Notes under the pieces: model-generated
What the model was told of the DNA's origin: nothing
What the model saw: only the letters and a program-made list of their open reading frames with translations
The model's database searches: none
Shown: one piece after another, positions 28,247-37,483 of the stretch
How positions within the stretch are numbered: the stretch's first letter is position 1
Layout: each line of letters starts with the position of its first letter
NCBI GenBank assembly: GCA_023515795.1
Contig: JALGPX010000023.1
Span: forward strand, 74,721-113,706
From: Amoeboaphelidium occidentale
Lineage: Eukaryota > Aphelidiomycota > Aphelidea
Direction: 5' to 3'
DNA length: 38,986 nt
Program-made: the position numbers and the translations under genes

Positions 28247-29914
28247 ATGGACGCTTTGGGACTTCCGATTGACGACGAGACAGAGAACGCCATTCAAGAG
28301 GAACCAAAAAGTTCTGCGCTGACGATAAAAGCTGCGCCTGGAATACGAAATGATGCAGTCGCTTTAACTTCCAAGACTGCTGCACAGCTGAGCCGTAGAG
28401 TAGCCACCGTAAATATTCCATACGACCAGATGATAATGCCTGTGCTTGGGCCTTCTAATTTCTTCTCGAAGCCTATGGATGATACAAAGAATACGAGAAT
28501 GGGATACGTTGAGCCGCTGTTTATGCCGGAACAGTCTTTTGAAGACCAACGCAGGACGTTTCATTCTTACGGATACGCTATCGATCCTGCCAAAGAATTC
28601 CAGCCATTGACGCAGGACTCATTCATTGGCGATAAAGAAAAGGCGAAAGCTAATAATGGAATGCTCGTAAGTGAGAAGAGCGTAGATAGAAAGCAGAAGA
28701 AACGGAAACGATACGATCGCGGTGATCCTGGGGATATTGACGGGTTCCTTGGGCCATGGGCAGCTTACGAAGGAGAAGTTCATGACGCTCAAGAAGACTT
28801 TTTAGAGGAGGCAGAAGAACAGCCCATTGAGAAGGAGACTGTTGATAAGATAAAGTCACAAGAGGATCAAACTGAGATTGAAGAAACACACGAAGAGACG
28901 CAGTTTCATGGTTCTACAGAGCGTGATTATCTCGGCAGATCGTTTTTGCATCCTCCTGCAGATGTCGACTATGATTTGTCTAGGGATCCTTCAGCTCATG
29001 AATGTTACTTGCCGAAAAAGACTGTAGCAAAGTATGTGGGCCATTCAAGCGGAGTAAATGCTGTGCGGTTCTTTCCGAAATCCGGGCACTTGCTATTGTC
29101 TGCTTCAATGGATGGTAAAGTTAAGATTTGGGATGTTTTTCATGAAAGGTCTTGTTTGCGGACTTATATTGGACACAGCAAAGGAGTGAAAAATGCGGTG
29201 TTTAATTATGACGGGACGCAGTTTCTTAGTTGTAGCTTAGATAAGTATGTTAAACTATGGGATACAGAAACTGGAAAATGTAGTCTGAGGTTACAACATG
29301 ACAATAATGCTTATTGCATGGCTGTGAATCCGAATGATCCTAATATTTTGTTGACAGGTTTATCGGATAGTAAAATCCATCAGTGGGACTTAAGATCAGG
29401 CCAAATTACTCAAAAGTACGATCAACATACTGGAGCAGTACATTCAATAACTTTCCTGGAGCAGAACAATCAATTTGTGAGTACGAGCGAAGATAAGACT
29501 GTGAGACTATGGGAACTCAATACTCCTGTTAGTATCCGGTATTCATCAGACCCAGCGATGGGCCATTTATCTAGTGGTCTTATTCATCCAGAAGGCGAAT
29601 GGCTGGCTTTTCAATCTGGCTCTCGCGTTATTGTATGCAGTGCAGACGAGAAACTCCAGTTGAACACAAAGAAAGTTTTTAAAGGACACAAGACTTTTAG
29701 AATGAATTGTCATATTGATTTCTCTCCTGATGGACAGTATTTAGTCTCTGGAGATTCTGAGGGGTATTACGCTATCTGGGACTGGAATACATGTAAACTA
29801 CTGAAAAGAATTAAAGTGCACGAGAAAGGCTGTGGAGGCGTCGCATGGAATCCACAACTTCCGTCCACTGTGGCCACAGGTAGTAAAGATACGCAAGTAT
29901 TATTAAATGAATAA
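28247..29914 (+). CDS. CDC40: CDC40/PRP17, second-step splicing factor with WD40 propeller (555 aa)
   Basis: Single exon. ATG 28247 is preferred because the frame upstream begins with TTG. The N-terminal half contains the family segment YDQMIMPVLGPSNFF and RRTFHSYGYAIDP; the second half is a seven-bladed WD40 propeller starting at AKYVGHSSGVNAVRFFPKSG and including KIWDV, LWDTETGKC, IHQWDLRSG and AIWDWNTCK. CDC40/PRP17 joins the spliceosome after the first catalytic step. Length is near human CDC40 (579). The stop TAA lies in AATAAA at 29910-29915, and the convergent PPT1 stop is 10 bp away. Confidence 0.96.
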   Translation: MDALGLPIDDETENAIQEEPKSSALTIKAAPGIRNDAVALTSKTAAQLSRRVATVNIPYDQMIMPVLGPSNFFSKPMDDTKNTRMGYVEPLFMPEQSFEDQRRTFHSYGYAIDPAKEFQPLTQDSFIGDKEKAKANNGMLVSEKSVDRKQKKRKRYDRGDPGDIDGFLGPWAAYEGEVHDAQEDFLEEAEEQPIEKETVDKIKSQEDQTEIEETHEETQFHGSTERDYLGRSFLHPPADVDYDLSRDPSAHECYLPKKTVAKYVGHSSGVNAVRFFPKSGHLLLSASMDGKVKIWDVFHERSCLRTYIGHSKGVKNAVFNYDGTQFLSCSLDKYVKLWDTETGKCSLRLQHDNNAYCMAVNPNDPNILLTGLSDSKIHQWDLRSGQITQKYDQHTGAVHSITFLEQNNQFVSTSEDKTVRLWELNTPVSIRYSSDPAMGHLSSGLIHPEGEWLAFQSGSRVIVCSADEKLQLNTKKVFKGHKTFRMNCHIDFSPDGQYLVSGDSEGYYAIWDWNTCKLLKRIKVHEKGCGGVAWNPQLPSTVATGSKDTQVLLNE

Positions 29915-29929
29915 AAATTTTCTTTTATT
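29910..29929. terminator. Two-way 3'-end signal shared by CDC40 and PPT1
   Basis: AATAAA at 29910-29915 (+) contains the CDC40 stop, and AATAAA at 29924-29929 (-) contains the PPT1 stop. The 20 bases between the outer edges form an almost perfect palindrome, so a single short element can serve both strands. Confidence 0.65.
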
Positions 29930-30932
29930 GGTCCTCTTGAACTTGCTTCTTGAGTGCGAAATCGGGTTTATCGCTTTCTTCTGAAAGATACGGGTTTACA
30001 ATTTCATCGATAAGGTACTGCAATGAAATTTGCATCTAAAATTTAAAAAAAGTTCGAGAAATGGTCTTACGTGCTTTCCGGGTACTTCTAAGAAGAGCAA
30101 TTTACCCTCTTCATCCAACCGTTTCAATCCAATCCAATCTTCCCTGTAAATTGGTTGCTCCTCTAGAGGGACAACTTGTAAGTCTTCGTCATAGAATCCA
30201 AACCAAGCAGACTCACCAGGCACGACCATGTCATCGTCACTGAACTTGATCATGATGAAGCGATCTAAACTTAGCATGTTCTCTTTGTACAACTCGTTCT
30301 TTTCGTTGCCTTCATTATTGATATCCGGTAAAAATATACAGCTGTCCAAGTAATGTTCGTACCTTTTAGGATCTTTAAAGTATTGCGCTTGAACAATTTT
30401 CTCCTGGACAGATTTGGTGTAAACTTGGCCTTCAACAATAGAGCGCATCATGCGACACAACCAGTTTGCATTAGGTCCATTACAGCGAGGAATATCAGCA
30501 ACGCCCATGTGCTGACTACCGAATGTAACAAGATTCTTGACACGAGGAGAGTTGCAACGTTCTACATAAGCTCTCAGAGCCTGGCCACCTTGACTGAAAC
30601 CTATAGCATTGAAACCTCCAGCAAGCTCTTCATCCTCAGCCAATTCAGCACATACTTCCGTAACCTGCTCATTCAAATTTCCAAAATATGTTGCTTTCCT
30701 GTCATCGTTCTCTGTTAGACCAATTCTAATGCTTTTGACATAGACGCCAGGTAACGCTTCTTCGATGCTTGCCTTGACCTTTCCCATACTTCTTGGATCA
30801 CAGCAACTATCACCCATACCTTCACGTTAATCAACATGATCATAAATTACCATGCCATAGAACAATTGGTGTATGGCTGATGATCACAGGTGCCATGAAC
30901 ATCACGAAAGCGACGCTAAGTTGAAACCTCAT
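29925..30932 (-). CDS. PPT1: PPT1, lysosomal palmitoyl-protein thioesterase (313 aa)
   Basis: Exons complement(30851-30932), (30071-30819) and (29925-30035), introns 31 and 35 bp. The joins give PIVLWHGMGDSCCDP and GKHMQISLQYL, both conserved. Exon 1 encodes a signal peptide. The alpha/beta-hydrolase nucleophile is Ser103 in GFSQGG; KFSDDDMVVP holds the likely catalytic Asp, and the His precedes MQIS at the second splice. PPT1 removes palmitate from S-acylated proteins in lysosomes. For the last intron a 53-bp alternative also keeps the frame but would delete MQISLQ, which matches the human HLQLS segment, so the 35-bp form is chosen. It diverges from WDR59 with 111 bp between starts. Confidence 0.96.
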
Positions 30933-31043
30933 TCTGCACTCAAAATAGACGAACATTGAAAGATAATTTGCTACTCAAATATTCACACGATAAACTTTTT
31001 GGATTCTGCGACAGCACTTGTTGTTTCTACGTAACGATCAACC

Positions 31044-33766
31044 ATGCTGCGATGGTCTGTGTTTCTACCGGACGTCCCAGCGAACGCTACACTTTCAGTT
31101 TCAAATACAGGTCGCGATTTTTCTATTGGAAGGTTCCTTACATCTCTGTTGCCTGACTTTACGGTAGCCCTGATGGAATTTACATTCTGGACTTGGAGAA
31201 ACCGAACAAAGCACAGCGATTCATTCCTCTTCCGTTGGACAAGAGGCCACATTCTATTAAATGTCAGTGGAGCACATCAAAAAGTCAACCGGGGCAGTTG
31301 GCTGTAACAGTAATTTTATGCGGAAACTTTGTTCTTTGTTAAACTGAAGGCTGGTGAATCTATCATGCTGTTTGAAGCGTCGTTGGCATATCCTCACTGC
31401 TTGAAGACTTCTTTTGAGGCGCACGATCGAGCCATTACTGATATTCAATGGTCCAAGTTAGATGGGAATCTACTGGCATCGTGTGGAAATTGTGGATTTG
31501 TTAATCTATGGGATATTAGATGTTTGGATTATGCGACAAGGAAGCCTGTTCGATCATTCTGTGGCTGGAACGGATCTGTCAAGCGATTGGCATGGAACAA
31601 CTTTGACGGAAATTTATTAGCATCGTCGAACAATGATCGCGCTCTTGTGTGGGATATACGCAAAGGATCTGTTCCTGTTGCTAATATCAGAGAACCTTAT
31701 TTTAGGATCGAATCCATAAGTTGGAGTTATACCAAAGAGAATATTATTTTAGTTCATGGAGCGGATTCTTGTTTGAATGTTTACGATGTCTTTAATCCTG
31801 ATGCTGCAAAAATAAGCTCTGCTGGACCGTTTGAATCATCAAAGGCGGCGTTTATACCGTTCGGTGCAGCAGTAGCATGTTCTTCTCTGAAAGAACATTT
31901 TTCTATTCAATTATTCAACGACGACAACTTGAATGAGCCTTTCCACCAAATTGTAAATGAAGAAATCGCTGGATGTCTTGATTTTGTTTGGAGGCCTTTG
32001 GTCGTGTGCTTAGAGGAGGGTTCACAGAAAGACAGAGTCGAAATGATTACTTGGGATAAAGCTGGATCCTTGAGAGGTTGGGAGTTTGATGTAAGTCTTT
32101 TTAAAGGGGTCGAATGTATGGATAGCCCTAGAATGACGGAATCTGGAACTTCGAGGTCTCTCGCTATGGTTGACGAAATTTCATCAGTTCATGAAGACGA
32201 CCAGCTACCACTTAGCTACTTGCTTGAACCTGCTAGTGACGATAGCTCTATTGGCAATCATGAGTTGATTTATTCGAAACAAGAAAAATCTATTCGACTC
32301 AAACAAAGCAGATCGTCTGATCTCAGCGAGATTTCACATAAGGGACACAAGATGCCTTTTAGACGCAGAAGCCATGCGATTTTGAATAATCGCCTGTCTG
32401 AACTTGAAGCTGATGCGGGCGTAGACTTAACCGAACAATCAAACGATTTGAGGAAAATCCCTTATCCCAGGACTTGCGGTGCTTTCTTTTCTACAGACAA
32501 AATTGTTTGTTTCTTCAATCGCAATAGTGCTTCTGGTAGGAATTCATCAGATACCAAATCCAAAACGATACCACGATCCTTAGAAAATTACGCACACATA
32601 ACTCGATTACTTGACAACGACTACAACAATAACGACTTGAATTTCAAAAGCGCAGGTTCATCTGTTGTTGATCTTGATTTGGAAGATGAATTGAATATGT
32701 GGAAACAAAGGTAATCAGAGAAAACACTGTTTCTAAACATTCTTAGAGCTCCAACTTCACCAAACTCACTTAATTCTGTTGCTTCTTATCAGTCGTCATT
32801 TATGATCGACCAGTCAATGTCAAAATTGAAAGATAATGATAAATCTACAGGAATAGTAATGATTAAGAGGTTGCCTTACGACCTAATCAAATTGAATGAA
32901 AATCTGGCGCAAGAATACTTGCTCATGAGCGATTCTGTGGATGAATGCCTGAAAGCGAATATTCGCATTTCGTCCAAGTACGGGCTTCCTGATGTCTCTG
33001 TTCTATGGAAACTAATTCATGTTATTCTGGCTGAAAAAAGCGAATGTTCTGTGCAAGAGGAAGTCGTTTCAAGTCAAGTCCCCAAAAGATTCAGGAGAAA
33101 GATAAACATTCAAAAGAAAACGCGGAACTATGGTCCTTTTGAAACAGACGTGTTTAACTCGATGTAAGCTTGGAATTTCATTCTTATCTTTCTAGCTGTG
33201 AAAAGTTACAAACGACGTCCAATTTTCAAACACTCAGCACTATTCTGGCAGTTCACAATTGCTTCCTGAATTCAATTTCTTTGACAGATGTCGCAACAGG
33301 AGCTGCCAGTCCTACGGTTATTCCTGAAAGTTTGGCATCATTGTTCGGAATCGATCCTCGAAAAGAGGAGATAAGCAGAATTGGGAAAGACACTTTAAAT
33401 TTAAGTGATTCAATTATCGATAAGATCACATGGTTTGAGGAACTGTTGGGAAATTTACTTTTAAGATGGGGTTTGCCACAGAAGCACGCAGAACTCATGA
33501 AATTCAGCCATACTAAGACAAGAGATAACAGCCTACAATTGAACAGGCGATGTCAATTTTGTCAGAAAGAGCTGTCTTACAGTCAGGTCTGTTTATCCTG
33601 CAGACGTCAAGCAGTGTCCTGCAGTGTTTGTGGAATTCCATCTAAAGGAATATCTCTTCATTGTTTCTTGTGCGGACATGGTGGACACTACGAACATATC
33701 AAAAACTGGTTTATGCAGGAAGTCTCTTGCCCGAAAGGATGCGGTTGCAATTGTGTTTTTGAATGA
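31044..33766 (+). CDS. WDR59: WDR59, GATOR2 subunit with WD40 propeller and C-terminal RING-like zinc domain (859 aa)
   Basis: Exons 31044-31132, 31168-31309, 31350-32710, 32747-33163 and 33196-33766, introns 35, 40, 36 and 32 bp. ATG 31044 with a 35-bp first intron gives ANATLSVSNTGRDFSIGSPD, which aligns with human WDR59 (ATAMSVD..GQHAVLSG). WD repeats include DIQWSKLDGNLLASCGN and RLAWNNFDGNLLASSNN. Later come PRTCGAFFSTDKIVCFFNR and the C-terminal zinc ribbon/RING region CQFCQKELSYSQVCLSC to GHGGHYEHIKNWF and CPKGCGCNCVFE. GATOR2 relieves GATOR1 inhibition of TORC1 in amino-acid sensing. I do not see the RWD domain that human WDR59 has between propeller and PRT motif. The protein is about 115 residues shorter than human. 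Confidence 0.93.
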
Positions 33767-33791
33767 GTGCAGTTTATATATTTACATTTAG

Positions 33792-35240
33792 TTATGCTTT
33801 GTCGTGTTGGTTGGATTTTGATAATACTTGTCTAATCGTTTTCGTGAATGGCCACAAGTAATGATCTGCCATTTGACCTATTATTGTTGTCGCTTCTTTA
33901 CCAATTTTGGAGGACAGAGGACTTTTCCAGAGGTCTCGAGTATTTTCATCAGGATAGAATGGTTTTGGACTCGATTTGTTATATTCAGTCCACAGCCTGT
34001 CTATCATCGAGTGATGTACAAGAAATATAGGATCGTTTACGCTGAAAGTTGAGGCCATGTGGCCACCAACAAAAGAATGTACTGCATTATGACCAACTTC
34101 AACCCAACCCTCGATAGCTGAACGAAAACCATTGGACCTATTTGTAAACGGTAAAGAATCATAAAAGCTTCTGCTCATCGTTGCGTTGATATCTTTTGCG
34201 TTTGGAGCTCGTTGGAAAAGATAGCCTACATTTCGTTTCAAGTACGGACCATCCAAGAAAGATCTAATAGGCCATCTCCCTTCGCATTTCGATGATTTTC
34301 TTCCACAGAAAGGTCCATCTTCAACTACCTGGTCAAAGAGGTTTCCCTTTCCGCCAAAATATTCAGCTGACCAAATCTCAGATGCGATCGGGCCTCTATC
34401 AATATCTGCATCAATTGTCCAGTTCCAGTATGGTATACCGATGCTAGAATTATTTGAAAATGTCTGCATGGCCATTTCTGTAACCTGTAAATACATTCTG
34501 TGCCATGGAAGGAAAGATGCGCTTCCATGGGCCACGTTAATCTCGGGATACTCAGAAGAGTAGATCAACTGCATGGAAGCACGATGTGAAGCCACAAGCA
34601 GATCATAAATAAATAGTTCCTTAAGCTTGTAAAGTGAATTAACAAATTCCTTAAACTCGCGCTGAGATAATTGTCTTACTTCTTGCCTGATCGCTACATG
34701 TTTTAATTTCGCCTCTTCCTCCACTTCTACATTAAACTTAAATTGCGAAGAAGTATCTTCAAGCGTAGCTGTTATCAAGATTTCGTATGTCCCCGCCTGC
34801 AGAAAGCTTTTGGCGATTGTCCGTCCGTAACATGTTGATTCAGATCCAAACCAAACTATGCAAGTGTCCGAACATAATAGCTTTCTATCAGTGTAATTTG
34901 ACCACATGCTCCATTTAGGTTGCCAAGTATCACCGAGGACCAGGCGATCAGACATGTAATCCTGTCTCGAATACACTGAGATATCTTTACATGAAACACC
35001 GTGATCAACATGGCCTTTCGATACTTTTTCAAAATTCCACTTAAAAGTCGTTCCCGGCTTGAAGTCTTGTATAGCAAAGAACACAGGATAGTTGACGTAA
35101 TTCTTTTTAGGCGATAGTACTTTGAATTTGTCAGCATCATGAACAACATATTCAGATTTGGTAAGGCCAACGAGTATCAAAAGCGAAACCAAGAGGCAAC
35201 TCAAAAGTAGTCTTGAAACATTCATCGCATTGCAAAACAT
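33792..35240 (-). CDS. Secreted tyrosinase-type copper oxidase (482 aa)
   Basis: Single exon. A signal peptide follows Met1 or Met6 (LLLSCLLVSLLILVGL). Residues about 30-175 form an N-terminal beta-sandwich-like domain with several Cys, perhaps PKD-like (AGTYEILITATL). The tyrosinase domain has CuA ligands H219 (ASHRASM), H238 (AHGSASF) and H247 (PWHRMYL), and CuB ligands H384 and H388 (GHNAVHSF) and H410 (NDPIFLVHHSMIDRLW). All six copper His are present, so it should be active: phenol hydroxylation and/or catechol oxidation, with roles such as melanin or wall/cyst cross-linking. It converges with WDR59 (25 bp between stops) and diverges from the gene at 35439 (198 bp). Confidence 0.93.
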   Translation of the reverse strand: MFCNAMNVSRLLLSCLLVSLLILVGLTKSEYVVHDADKFKVLSPKKNYVNYPVFFAIQDFKPGTTFKWNFEKVSKGHVDHGVSCKDISVYSRQDYMSDRLVLGDTWQPKWSMWSNYTDRKLLCSDTCIVWFGSESTCYGRTIAKSFLQAGTYEILITATLEDTSSQFKFNVEVEEEAKLKHVAIRQEVRQLSQREFKEFVNSLYKLKELFIYDLLVASHRASMQLIYSSEYPEINVAHGSASFLPWHRMYLQVTEMAMQTFSNNSSIGIPYWNWTIDADIDRGPIASEIWSAEYFGGKGNLFDQVVEDGPFCGRKSSKCEGRWPIRSFLDGPYLKRNVGYLFQRAPNAKDINATMSRSFYDSLPFTNRSNGFRSAIEGWVEVGHNAVHSFVGGHMASTFSVNDPIFLVHHSMIDRLWTEYNKSSPKPFYPDENTRDLWKSPLSSKIGKEATTIIGQMADHYLWPFTKTIRQVLSKSNQHDKA

Positions 35241-35312
35241 TACCGAAAATGCTTCGCTGCAGTTTGTTTACTCACATCTAGCACGATCGTTTGGACCACA
35301 TTGAAACAAGCC

Positions 35313-35357
35313 ATGGGTGATCATCGCAAGAAAAGCTCCAAAGGTTCTCGTAATTAA
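35313..35357 (+). other. Possible 14-codon upstream ORF before the membrane-protein gene
   Basis: ATG 35313 opens a frame of 14 codons ending in TAA 35355-35357, very basic (GDHRKKSSKGSRN), 81 bp before the main ATG at 35439. If the transcript starts upstream of it, it could dampen translation of the membrane protein. It may be chance. Confidence 0.25.
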
Positions 35358-35438
35358 ACTTCGACGTCTCCCTGACTATCCTCTCATTCTGTCTTGACTT
35401 TGATCAACGTTAAGTGAAGAGCTATTAATATCATATTG

Positions 35439-37428
35439 ATGAGTTCCTCCAAGATCTCTGTCGAAGATGTTCTGCCTTCCGAGGCACGCGGGAACTCCAA
35501 GAAGGAGGAATTAGTAGAAAAGGCTGATGAAAATAGGATGCGTCCTGTTATGCGTATTGAGTTGATCAACTTTCTTGTGCTTGGCTTTGCTGTCTTGATA
35601 ATTTCCATTGGATACATGCTGATCGATATCTTCTTGTCTTATGCTCAGCCCTTCAATAGCAATAATGATTATGGCCTGCAAGTTACATCATGGGGAGTTA
35701 TAAATCGTGCCATCGACTTCCTAATGAGACTGATGATATGTTCAAGATTGTATCATGGCAAGCTTTCTAATCAAACTCAAATGGCTTACTTTGCTATTGG
35801 TGCTACGTTGACAATTCTTACAGATTTGATCATAAGATATCCGCTGTACAGTATGTTTCGTGAGTACTCGCAAATGAATACATCAACCAAACTTCAAACA
35901 TGGGCTCGCATTTTTGATCCATCAGGTTTCCAGAGTGCTGTGGTGTTTGTTGTTCTATTGAGGCTATTCATATTCTTCTACGCGTTGCCTAAAGCTGTTC
36001 ACAAGTTTGCTGCTCCAGTGGTTTCTAATGTAGATAAGCTGAAAGCAACTTTAAGCAGGAGGACTGCAGAATCAAAGTCAGCAGTCAATTATTACATGTT
36101 TGCTTGGTTGCTAGTTTGGCATGTTTCAGTCATCATCTGTGAAATTGCCTTCTCTTCCACGTCTTCGTTGGAATCAGGCACTGCACAAGCTGCTGGAGCG
36201 TGGATGTATGTTGTGCTTTGGGTTCCGTTTGTATTCTCAGCATGGATGGTGTACAGTGACTCAAAGAAGAAAGAGGAAGGACAAGTGATCAAGTATAGTT
36301 TGGGATACTTGATATTGTATCTGTTCCTCGTTGAGAGAATTCCAGATTACGGAGGAAACATTCTTCTTATCTTCAACAACCTTAGTACCGGACAAGCAAT
36401 ATTCCGACTATTTTCTGCTCTTTTCTACAATGGGGTGTTTAATTTTGTTTACTTTATGGGAAGAGAATCGCTGGCTATGGCAGGCAAGCCTGGTGCAATC
36501 AACATACCTTTACTCTTCCCGCTGCAATTCTTTCAAACATTCTTCGATATACTGTTCTTTGCGCAATTGAATCTTTCTAACGCTTTATTCTGGATTATTC
36601 TGTTCTTTCAGATCAGTGCATTAAATTTTATGCACTCAGTGGGCATCACAAAACTGATCTTTATACTGCGAGAAAAGTTCACAGGCAAATCTATTACTAA
36701 AGAGCCTGAAATCAGGACCCCACAAGAAAAGGTTTTGGATATTTTGCAGGAAAAAAGGCTCCTCCGTTCTGAAATGCAACAGATTATTCAGTATGCAATT
36801 GTAGACGCAATTGCAATTTTTTCTCTGGTAGCTTCATACTATGCTGTTGTCGCTTTTGAGTACGCCAACAAAGGCAGTAGAGGTATATTTTTTGATCTTT
36901 GTTATCTTAAAATGTATAGCTGCGCTGAGTTATAGTATATTCTTCGGCGTTAAGAATATCGAACAGATCACTACGGCTCAATTGGGAATCCAGTTTGGGA
37001 TAGTTTTCTTGTGTAGATTAATTGGGAACATTTGCAGTTTCTTATATATCAAAAGTCTGGTTAAGGACCTCAACGAGAGGATTCTGCAGCTTGGAGACAA
37101 AAAAGAACTTGGAAGTGTAAATGCACTTGATGTAGAAGGACAAACAGCTCCAATTACAGTTTTGAATGTCTGGAAAATATGTGTGAGACATTTAGACGAT
37201 AATTGGTGGTTATTCTTTACCATATCTTGTATTTCCGTGTTGCGTGTAGGTTTCGCTGTAAGAACAGGTAAGGAACTATTGTCTGAAATCTAATTTCTAG
37301 TATTGTTCACCGTGAACGCAAATGTTCTCGAAGAATACTTTAAAACTTTGTACGGACAAGATTTTGTTATGGGAAATTCTGTTCCTCCTTTCTGGTTTTT
37401 AAATTTGGCCAGAATTGTATTTGGTTAG
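35439..37428 (+). CDS. Polytopic membrane protein of unknown family (639 aa)
   Basis: Exons 35439-36882, 36920-37267 and 37301-37428, introns 37 and 33 bp; total length is an exact number of codons and all three exons continue the same hydrophobic pattern. About 11-13 membrane segments are spread over the protein, with a charged cytoplasmic N-terminus (residues 1-40), a soluble loop near residues 195-215 (KLKATLSRRTAESKS) and another near 415-445 (EPEIRTPQEKVLDILQEKR). I recognise no transporter or enzyme signature. A 14-codon upstream ORF (35313-35357) lies in the probable leader. ATG 35439 is preferred to TTG 35436. Confidence 0.78.
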
Positions 37429-37483
37429 ATACACCCTATAATAGATGCTCCATAGATTATAGTTTTTATTTTTAATGCATCTC

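Noticed and set aside
30018-30070. 53-bp version of the last PPT1 intron
   Set aside because: Also in frame, but it removes a segment matching the conserved residues after the catalytic His.
31052-31110. Alternative WDR59 start at ATG 31052 with a 57-bp intron
   Set aside because: It keeps the frame but aligns worse with WDR59 and needs an intron longer than any other here; ATG 31044 with a 35-bp intron fits clearly better.
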